NCBI GenBank assembly: GCA_964479125.1
Contig: CAYZJK010000033.1
Span: 1 to 7,270, forward strand
Reading direction: 5' to 3'
Source: CAYZJK01 sp964479125
GTDB lineage: Bacteria > Patescibacteriota > Saccharimonadia > Saccharimonadales > Saccharimonadaceae
Length of the DNA: 7,270 nt
In this document: positions 1 to 3,720 of the stretch, in pieces
Layout: every line of letters starts with the position of its first letter
Position numbering within the stretch: position 1 is the first letter of the stretch
Notes under the pieces: model-generated
Seen by the model: only the letters and a program-made list of their open reading frames with translations
Told to the model about the DNA's origin: nothing
The model's database searches: none
Position numbers and translations under genes: made by a program

Positions 1-34
1 TGTGGTGGAAAATTAATTCCGTTACAGGTGTCAT
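1..34 (-). CDS. 5' end of an unidentified leftward gene (partial)
   Basis: An ATG on the minus strand at 34-32 opens a frame that stays open to the window edge and reads MTPVTELIFHH. A well-formed minus-strand promoter lies just upstream at 87-59, with a predicted start of transcription near 52-51, which would give a leader of about 17 nt. That leader is almost wholly a perfect hairpin (GCTTAC-ATA-GTAAGC, 49-35) abutting the ATG. No Shine-Dalgarno sequence lies at normal spacing. An AAGGA at 58-54 would be outside the predicted transcript. Eleven codons are too few to identify the product. The promoter is firmer evidence than the reading frame. Confidence 0.4.
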   Translation of the reverse strand, partial: MTPVTELIFHH

Positions 35-58
35 GCTTACTATGTAAGCTTAATCCTT

Positions 59-87
59 ATTCTATATGACTCAATGCTTGCAGTCAA
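59..87 (-). promoter_or_regulatory. minus-strand sigma70-type promoter for the left-edge gene
   Basis: On the minus strand, TTGACT (87-82) is separated by exactly 17 nt from TAGAAT (64-59), a near-consensus housekeeping promoter. It fires leftward and is divergent from the KGG-gene promoter, whose -35 box starts at 123. Between the two -35 boxes lies an imperfect dyad (ACAAT at 87-91, ATTGT at 104-108) that could bind a shared regulator. That last point is inference. Confidence 0.6.
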
Positions 88-122
88 CAATTTTTCACGA
101 TATATTGTAATAAGCGTAAACA

Positions 123-151
123 TTGACAAAAAGCATATGCTATGTTATATT
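123..151 (+). promoter_or_regulatory. strong extended -10 promoter of the KGG-repeat gene
   Basis: A perfect TTGACA (123-128), a 17-nt spacer and TATATT (146-151) are preceded by the extended -10 dinucleotide TG at 143-144. The predicted transcription start is A158, leaving a leader of about 88 nt before the ATG at 246. The spacer contains a perfect 10-bp palindrome, AGCATATGCT (132-141). The quality of both boxes suggests high expression unless repressed. Confidence 0.75.
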
Positions 152-159
152 ATTTTCAT

Positions 160-174
160 ACACATATCATGTGT
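160..174 (+). promoter_or_regulatory. perfect inverted repeat at the start of the KGG transcript
   Basis: ACACAT (160-165) and ATGTGT (169-174) form a perfect 6-bp inverted repeat around ATC. It begins two bases after the predicted transcription start at 158. It could be a DNA operator or a 5'-terminal mRNA hairpin that protects the transcript. The sequence does not distinguish these. Confidence 0.45.
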
Positions 175-190
175 GAGATAAAAGGAGAGG

Positions 191-223
191 GTTTCCACGA
201 ATTTTAATGTGGAAATCTTTTTA
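191..223 (+). promoter_or_regulatory. terminator-like hairpin in the leader of the KGG gene
   Basis: TTTCCAC (192-198) pairs perfectly with GTGGAAA (209-215), with a possible extra G-U pair at 191/216. The loop is 10 nt (199-208), and TCTTTTTA (216-223) follows. This has the form of a short intrinsic terminator placed 22 nt before the start codon, so it may act as an attenuator or an mRNA stabiliser. A purine-rich GGAGAGG lies just before it (184-190). The working ribosome site is GAGGAG downstream, at about 230-235. A 12-codon open frame (ATG at 169, TAA at 205-207) ends in the hairpin loop but has no Shine-Dalgarno sequence of its own. Confidence 0.45.
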
Positions 224-245
224 TTAACTGAGGAGAACTAATTAT

Positions 246-470
246 ATGGCCGGAACTATCTCTGGTGGTAAAGCAGCAGCTAATACTAATAAGAAGCGAC
301 ACGGTGCAGACTTCTATGCACGTATCGGTGCTATGGGTGGTAAAAAGGGACGAACTGGCGGTTTTGCCGCTAACCCTGAGCTAGCTCGTATTGCAGGTGC
401 AAAGGGTGGTCGTATTAGCCGCCGTGGTAAAGCTAAGTCTGACAATACTTCTACAGAAAAAGCAGCTTAG
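246..470 (+). CDS. small basic KGG-repeat protein (stress-protein-like)
   Basis: This 74-aa, strongly basic, glycine-rich protein has no signal peptide or membrane segment. Residues 25-39 (ARIGAMGGKKGRTGG) and 47-61 (ARIAGAKGGRISRRG) are two degenerate copies of one unit carrying GGK/KGG motifs, and a third GGK sits at 7-9. The KGG motif is known from small bacterial stress-induced proteins of the YciG/GsiB/Con-10 type (Pfam KGG), whose biochemical role is poorly understood. The basic charge would also suit nucleic-acid or ribosome binding, which is inference. The start is secure: GAGGAG lies about 10 nt before the ATG. The gene stands alone, with a strong promoter upstream and a strong terminator downstream, which suggests an abundant and separately regulated product. 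Confidence 0.8.
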   Translation: MAGTISGGKAAANTNKKRHGADFYARIGAMGGKKGRTGGFAANPELARIAGAKGGRISRRGKAKSDNTSTEKAA

Positions 471-486
471 TCGTTAGTAGATATTT

Positions 487-518
487 AAAAAACCTCTGAT
501 TTACGTCAGAGGTTTTTT
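487..518. terminator. bidirectional intrinsic terminator between convergent genes
   Basis: A 13-bp perfect stem (487-499 with 506-518) around the 6-nt loop TTTACG has an A-run on the left and a T-run on the right. It therefore reads as an intrinsic terminator on both strands. It ends the KGG transcript rightward and the kinase-peptidase transcript leftward. The TAA stop of the peptidase (519-517) lies at its very edge, showing tight packing. Confidence 0.92.
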
Positions 519-975
519 AGTTTGATATTCTTCGATAGATTCGACAGACTATGCCGTCGTTTACTTGCCAGGTTTTCCGACAGGATGGGCAAGTGTATTC
601 GCCGTTGCTTGTTTGAAATCCAGTCGAGCCACATGACGGGCAAGTGCTCTTCTTGTGCAGCCAGTCACGGTAACTGTCTAAGCTATCCTCTATGAAGTCT
701 TCGTCTAGGTCAATTTGATAGCTTTTCGATAGGTCTAAGGCTTTGATCCACGCTTCTCTCTCCATTCGTATTAGCTGGATGTCAGAAGTGTAGGTATTAT
801 GACTACTAATGGCATGTCCTAATTCATGGAGTATTAGCTGAGTCGCTTGAGGTTCGCTCGAGTCGTAAAGAATTGCGTTAGATGACGGCTTCCAGCTAAA
901 AGTACCTCCAGATTCTATGAAAGATATATCTGGATAGTCGGATTTTAGCTGATTGATTAGTTTATTGAAGTTCAT
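517..975 (-). CDS. ImmA/IrrE-like zinc metallopeptidase with C-terminal zinc ribbon
   Basis: This is a predicted soluble protein of 152 aa. The zinc peptidase motif HELGH is at residues 50-54, with His50 and His54 as ligands and Glu51 as catalytic base. It is followed by MEREAW at 71-76, in which Glu72 or Glu74 could be the third ligand. HExxH followed by a Glu in an E-x-E-A-type helix is characteristic of the ImmA/IrrE peptidases, which cleave regulators such as phage or stress repressors. The substrate here is unknown. The C-terminus is a zinc ribbon: CPSC at 112-115 and CPSC at 129-132. I chose the ATG at 975; a GTG at 996 in the same frame would add seven residues. Neither has a Shine-Dalgarno sequence, and the ATG overlaps the end of the upstream kinase gene by 14 nt, so translation is probably coupled. 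The SprT/M48-like families are alternatives. Confidence 0.72.
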   Translation of the reverse strand: MNFNKLINQLKSDYPDISFIESGGTFSWKPSSNAILYDSSEPQATQLILHELGHAISSHNTYTSDIQLIRMEREAWIKALDLSKSYQIDLDEDFIEDSLDSYRDWLHKKSTCPSCGSTGFQTSNGEYTCPSCRKTWQVNDGIVCRIYRRISN

Positions 976-1771
976 TCTTGGCGTAGAGGTAGCCACCGTA
1001 AACCACTGCGTAGTCTGGTCGCACCGCCTGCTTGAGAGTAGGTCGGATGATATAAGGTGGAAGCTTATCGTTGAGTATCTCGTTTAGCTGGTGTTCATAT
1101 TCATCGAAGAATGTTCCGATACTGCCTCCAAAGATGATTACATCTGGTTGAAGTAGGGGAATAATGACTAAAAGACCCCGAGAGATACGATCTGCAATCT
1201 CGTTCCAGTGTTTTGGATTTTTAATATCTTTGCCTAGTTTGCCGTACAGTTCATAAATAGCTCGACCGCTGGCAAAGTCCTCCCACATCATTTGTTTCTT
1301 GTTGAAATCTAAGACCATCTGGCCACCTTCGGCGTTGTATAGAGTGGTTGAAGGGCGACCGTTGACGATTAGGCCTGTGCCTATACCGGTGCTAACTGTT
1401 ATATATAGGCTCTTGTGAGGGATTTGAGGAAGTGAGAGGGTTTCAGCATACGCAGCAAGATCGGCGTCATTTAATAGCTTGATTGGGACATTAGGGTAAT
1501 GCTTGGCGATTACAGGCGCTAAGTCGAAGTCCTTCCAGCCAAGATTTTTACACCACAGTATTTTGTTGTTTTCAATTAGACCTGGTATGGCAATGACAAT
1601 CTTAGTTGGTGAGTTGTCTTGAAGGATAGTTTCAAGAGTTAAGAGGAGTTCGTTAGTGTATTGATCCGTGTCCTTAGGTGTTTCAAATCGAATTGAGGAT
1701 AATTCTAGGCCTTCACTATCGTAAATGCTAGCTATGGTTTTAGTTCCGCCGGTATCTACACTAACAATCAT
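962..1771 (-). CDS. ROK-family sugar kinase lacking the usual zinc motif
   Basis: ROK proteins transfer phosphate from ATP to hexoses or amino sugars such as glucose or N-acetylmannosamine in the cytoplasm, or act as repressors. This 269-aa form has no DNA-binding N-terminus, so it is a kinase. Visible motifs are DTGGTK (6-11, phosphate 1), NDAD (101-104, with Asp102 as likely catalytic base), STGIGTG (127-133, phosphate 2) and the C-terminal PDVIIFGG (209-216). Two departures stand out. The sugar-contacting ExGH reads EGGQ (148-151). The CxCGxxGC zinc site expected just before the 'ASG' segment (167-169) is absent. I rejected the in-frame ATG at 1831: it adds 20 residues before the first kinase strand and lies upstream of a well-placed -10 box. 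First gene of a two-gene operon. Exact sugar unknown. Confidence 0.85.
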   Translation of the reverse strand: MIVSVDTGGTKTIASIYDSEGLELSSIRFETPKDTDQYTNELLLTLETILQDNSPTKIVIAIPGLIENNKILWCKNLGWKDFDLAPVIAKHYPNVPIKLLNDADLAAYAETLSLPQIPHKSLYITVSTGIGTGLIVNGRPSTTLYNAEGGQMVLDFNKKQMMWEDFASGRAIYELYGKLGKDIKNPKHWNEIADRISRGLLVIIPLLQPDVIIFGGSIGTFFDEYEHQLNEILNDKLPPYIIRPTLKQAVRPDYAVVYGGYLYAKNELQ

Positions 1772-1777
1772 AAAATG

Positions 1778-1786
1778 ATTGTACCA
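1778..1786 (-). promoter_or_regulatory. extended -10 promoter giving a predicted leaderless kinase mRNA
   Basis: On the minus strand, TGG-TACAAT (1786-1778) is an extended -10 element. Six bases separate its last T from the A of the kinase ATG at 1771, which is the usual -10 to +1 distance. Transcription would therefore start on the initiation codon itself. No convincing -35 box lies at 16-18 nt, which is common for extended -10 promoters. There is no Shine-Dalgarno sequence, in agreement. Confidence 0.5.
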
Positions 1787-1814
1787 CAGACTATGATTCT
1801 TACCTGTTAGAGGT

Positions 1815-1843
1815 TTGCAATGACTAGACAAAACATATATAAT
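1815..1843 (+). promoter_or_regulatory. promoter of the LPETG surface protein gene
   Basis: TTGCAA (1815-1820), a 17-nt spacer and a perfect TATAAT (1838-1843) predict transcription from about 1850, giving a leader near 34 nt. A TTGACA at 1845-1850 falls at the predicted start and has no good -10 partner, so I do not count it as a second promoter. It is divergent from the kinase promoter about 30 bp away, so both may be affected by the same bound protein. Confidence 0.65.
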
Positions 1844-1883
1844 ATTGACAGACTATATTTAAGCATTATCGGGAGCGACAGTT

Positions 1884-2414
1884 TTGAGGAAGCGGGACGG
1901 ATCTATATTCAGCTTTATAGCAATTGCAGTAGTTTTAATAATAGCTACCGGTTTAGTAGTTTTTGCTATCAATAACCGCACTTCCTCAGAAGGTAGTATC
2001 GTTGACGAAGTTATCTCTCAGGTCGACGAAGAGCAAGAGAATAGCCAAGATGAAAATCAGGGCAGTGAAGGGGGTGAATCTACTGAAGGTACGACCGACT
2101 CAAGCGAAGCTTCCGAAGACGAAGTCCGTAGTGGTGATGATCAGCCTGTGACTGACGAAGAGTCGTCTGATGTATCTAGTGACGCTCCAGCAGAAGATTC
2201 ACTACCTGAAGGTGGTGTAATTCCATCTCCTGAACCAGAATCTCCAGCTCCTCAGCAGCCATCAGCTCCGGCTACTCCAGACACAACTGCAAGTGTTAAC
2301 ACTAGTGAGTTGCCTGAAACAGGTCTAACGCAGGACCTTCTGTCTAGTGCTATTGGTATCCTAGCTATCGTCGGTGGCGGATATATCTATTACCACTTCG
2401 GTCGCAATCAGTAG
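1884..2414 (+). CDS. LPXTG-anchored low-complexity surface stalk protein
   Basis: This 176-aa protein has a basic N-terminus (MRKR), a hydrophobic segment at about 8-29 acting as signal or anchor, and then about 110 residues of acidic, Ser/Glu/Gly-rich and finally Pro/Ala/Ser-rich sequence. LPETG follows at 143-147, then a second hydrophobic segment at about 152-170 and a short tail, HFGRNQ. The last three elements are a class A sortase sorting signal, so the product is probably displayed on the cell envelope. No folded extracellular domain is visible, so its role is likely spacer, adhesive or charged coat rather than enzyme. The start is TTG at 1884, with GGGAG at 1871-1875. The protein contains no other Met, so no later ATG start is possible. 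The tail is less basic than in typical substrates. Confidence 0.82.
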   Translation: MRKRDGSIFSFIAIAVVLIIATGLVVFAINNRTSSEGSIVDEVISQVDEEQENSQDENQGSEGGESTEGTTDSSEASEDEVRSGDDQPVTDEESSDVSSDAPAEDSLPEGGVIPSPEPESPAPQQPSAPATPDTTASVNTSELPETGLTQDLLSSAIGILAIVGGGYIYYHFGRNQ

Positions 2415-2425
2415 TACTTGCAATA

Positions 2426-2455
2426 AAAGCCTCTCGAGGTAACCTCTGGGCGTTT
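2426..2455 (+). terminator. weak terminator-like hairpin after the LPETG gene
   Basis: GAGG-TAA-CCTC (2436-2446) forms an inner hairpin. AAAGCC (2426-2431) can pair outside it with GGC and TTT (2449-2451, 2453-2455) around a bulged G. The T-run is broken (TTTGCTTT), so termination would be partial, and some read-through into the rpsA leader is possible. The tail merges into the -35 box of the next promoter at 2458. Confidence 0.4.
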
Positions 2456-2457
2456 GC

Positions 2458-2486
2458 TTTACATCGATATCGGACTACGGTACAAT
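2458..2486 (+). promoter_or_regulatory. promoter of rpsA-infB
   Basis: TTTACA (2458-2463), a 17-nt spacer and TACAAT (2481-2486) give a good housekeeping promoter with a predicted start near 2493 and a leader of about 73 nt. It is the only clear promoter before infB, so rpsA and infB are probably co-transcribed. Confidence 0.7.
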
Positions 2487-2500
2487 AGATAACAATCTAT
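2485..2500 (+). promoter_or_regulatory. perfect inverted repeat spanning the rpsA transcription start
   Basis: ATAGAT (2485-2490) and ATCTAT (2495-2500) are perfect complements around AACA. The repeat overlaps the last bases of the -10 box and straddles the predicted start at 2493. A protein bound there would block initiation, so an operator is the natural reading. Chance is possible for a 6+6 AT-rich repeat. Confidence 0.35.
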
Positions 2501-2521
2501 AGGTGTGTTAATTGTTTTATC

Positions 2522-2565
2522 ACTCCTCAAGAAATACAATTTAAGGAAGGAGTCTTTTTAGACTT
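2522..2565 (+). promoter_or_regulatory. rpsA leader with two mutually exclusive hairpins around the ribosome site
   Basis: ACTCCT (2522-2527) pairs perfectly with AGGAGT (2548-2553), which contains the Shine-Dalgarno core, across a 20-nt loop. A second perfect hairpin, AGTCT (2551-2555) with AGACT (2560-2564) around TTTT, lies between the Shine-Dalgarno region and the ATG at 2566. The two share bases 2551-2553, so only one can form. The first hides the ribosome site. The second leaves AAGGAAGG (2543-2550) exposed and shortens its effective distance to the ATG. This suggests translational control, perhaps autoregulation by S1. Structure seen, function inferred. Confidence 0.45.
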
Positions 2566-3639
2566 ATGGCAAAAGCCACAATAACAATGGATGAATTACT
2601 AGCCTCATCAGAAGCTAGTGTAAAGCAGCTAACTGCAGGAGAGGTGATTACAGGTACAATCCTGAGTCTTCGTAAGCACGAAGTATTAATCGACCTTGGG
2701 GCTCAGGGTGTTGGTTTCGTACCTCGACGTGAGGTAGGATTCTCTCGTAACATTAATGTAGGAGATGAAGTTACTGCTAGCGTAGTAGATACTGAGCTAG
2801 ATAACGGCATGTCTCTACTATCTCTACGTAAAGCTGCTAAGGATCGCGGATGGGAAGAAGTTACTCAGAAGCTTGAAGCAGAGGAGATTATCGAGGTTCA
2901 GCCTTACGACGCTAACCGCGGTGGCCTACTTGTTGAGTACGAAGGCGTTCGCGGCTTCCTGCCTGTTTCACAGCTTTCAGCTGAGCACTACCCACGCGTA
3001 GGTTCAAGTGACAAGGACGAAATCCTACAGCGACTAAACGCACTAGTAGGTCAGACGCTTAAGGTTCGTATCCTTGACGCAGACCGCAAGGCTAACAAGC
3101 TTATCTTCTCTGAGAAGGAAGCTGTTAAGGACGGACTTGCTGAGCGATTTGAGAAGCTAGCAGTCGGTGATGAAGTTCAAGGTGTAGTAACAGGTGTAGT
3201 TGACTTCGGCGTTTTCGTAAACGTAGAAGGCATCGAAGGTCTGGTTCACATCTCTGAAATTAGCTGGGAGCGTGTAAACAATCCTTCTGATTACGTTAAG
3301 ACTGGTCAGGCCATTAAGGCTAAGATTATTGCAATCGACAAGGATCGTCTAAGCCTAAGCATGAAGCAGCTAACACAAGACCCTTGGTTAACAGAAGTTG
3401 AAAACTTCTCTAAGGGCGACAAGGTTGAAGGTACTGTTACTCGAATTACACCATTTGGTGCATTCGTACAGATCAGCCCAGCTATCGAAGCGCTAGTTCA
3501 CGTATCGGAACTAGGTGGTGGTAGTGATGTTGACCCTGAGCAGGTCTTCACTCTAAACGAGCGCAAGGAATTCGCTATCCTGGATATCGATAAAGAAAAC
3601 AGGAAGATTTCCCTAAGCTTAACTAAAAGCAAGAAATAA
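2566..3639 (+). CDS. rpsA: 30S ribosomal protein S1, four-domain form
   Basis: S1 binds single-stranded mRNA at the 30S platform and helps recruit and unfold it. The 357-aa product is four S1 (OB-fold) repeats, at about 22-90, 103-185, 198-268 and 281-354. Domains 3 and 4 are the most typical (VDFGVFVNV at 212-220 and ITPFGAFVQI at 294-303, each followed by LVHISE or LVHVSE). Domains 1 and 2 are more diverged, as expected for ribosome-docking repeats. Enterobacterial S1 has six domains, and four is usual for Gram-positive and many reduced genomes. The start is secure: a Shine-Dalgarno sequence at 2545-2552 and a leader with clear structure. The coding frame is followed after 81 nt by infB on the same strand. 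Confidence 0.93.
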   Translation: MAKATITMDELLASSEASVKQLTAGEVITGTILSLRKHEVLIDLGAQGVGFVPRREVGFSRNINVGDEVTASVVDTELDNGMSLLSLRKAAKDRGWEEVTQKLEAEEIIEVQPYDANRGGLLVEYEGVRGFLPVSQLSAEHYPRVGSSDKDEILQRLNALVGQTLKVRILDADRKANKLIFSEKEAVKDGLAERFEKLAVGDEVQGVVTGVVDFGVFVNVEGIEGLVHISEISWERVNNPSDYVKTGQAIKAKIIAIDKDRLSLSMKQLTQDPWLTEVENFSKGDKVEGTVTRITPFGAFVQISPAIEALVHVSELGGGSDVDPEQVFTLNERKEFAILDIDKENRKISLSLTKSKK

Positions 3640-3671
3640 AAGCCTATATTTGCGCAGTATGGCGCAGGCTT
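3640..3671 (+). promoter_or_regulatory. bulged intergenic hairpin just after the rpsA stop codon
   Basis: AAGCC (3640-3644) pairs with GGCTT (3667-3671), and TGCGC (3651-3655) pairs with GCGCA (3662-3666) around the loop AGTATG. A 6-nt bulge (3645-3650) lies on the 5' side only. The hairpin starts at the base after the TAA. No T-run follows, so it is not an intrinsic terminator. It may be an mRNA processing site or 3'-end stabiliser that sets the S1 to IF-2 ratio (inference). Confidence 0.4.
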
Positions 3672-3690
3672 AGGTAGTGATGAATAATGA

Positions 3691-3705
3691 CTGTGGACAC
3701 CACAG
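3691..3705 (+). promoter_or_regulatory. hairpin just upstream of the infB ribosome site
   Basis: CTGTGG (3691-3696) and CCACAG (3700-3705) form a perfect 6-bp hairpin with an ACA loop. It ends four bases before GGAAGGAG (3709-3716), the strong ribosome site of infB. It would keep the ribosome site clear of upstream pairing or serve as a binding element. Function is not known. Confidence 0.4.
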
Positions 3706-3720
3706 ACGGGAAGGAGTTTT

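Noticed and set aside
1772..1831. 20-residue N-terminal extension of the ROK kinase
   Set aside because: ROK kinases begin at the IVSVDTGGT strand, and a well-placed -10 box lies inside the extension.
1845..1850. Perfect TTGACA as a second promoter for the LPETG gene
   Set aside because: No -10 match at 16-18 nt. It coincides with the predicted start of the TATAAT promoter just upstream.
1963..2151. Second plus-strand frame inside the LPETG gene
   Set aside because: No ribosome site and no protein-like pattern. It is a by-product of the low-complexity coding sequence.
3660..3688. Separate promoter for infB
   Set aside because: AATAAT at 3683-3688 has no -35 partner and no extended -10 element at the right spacing.
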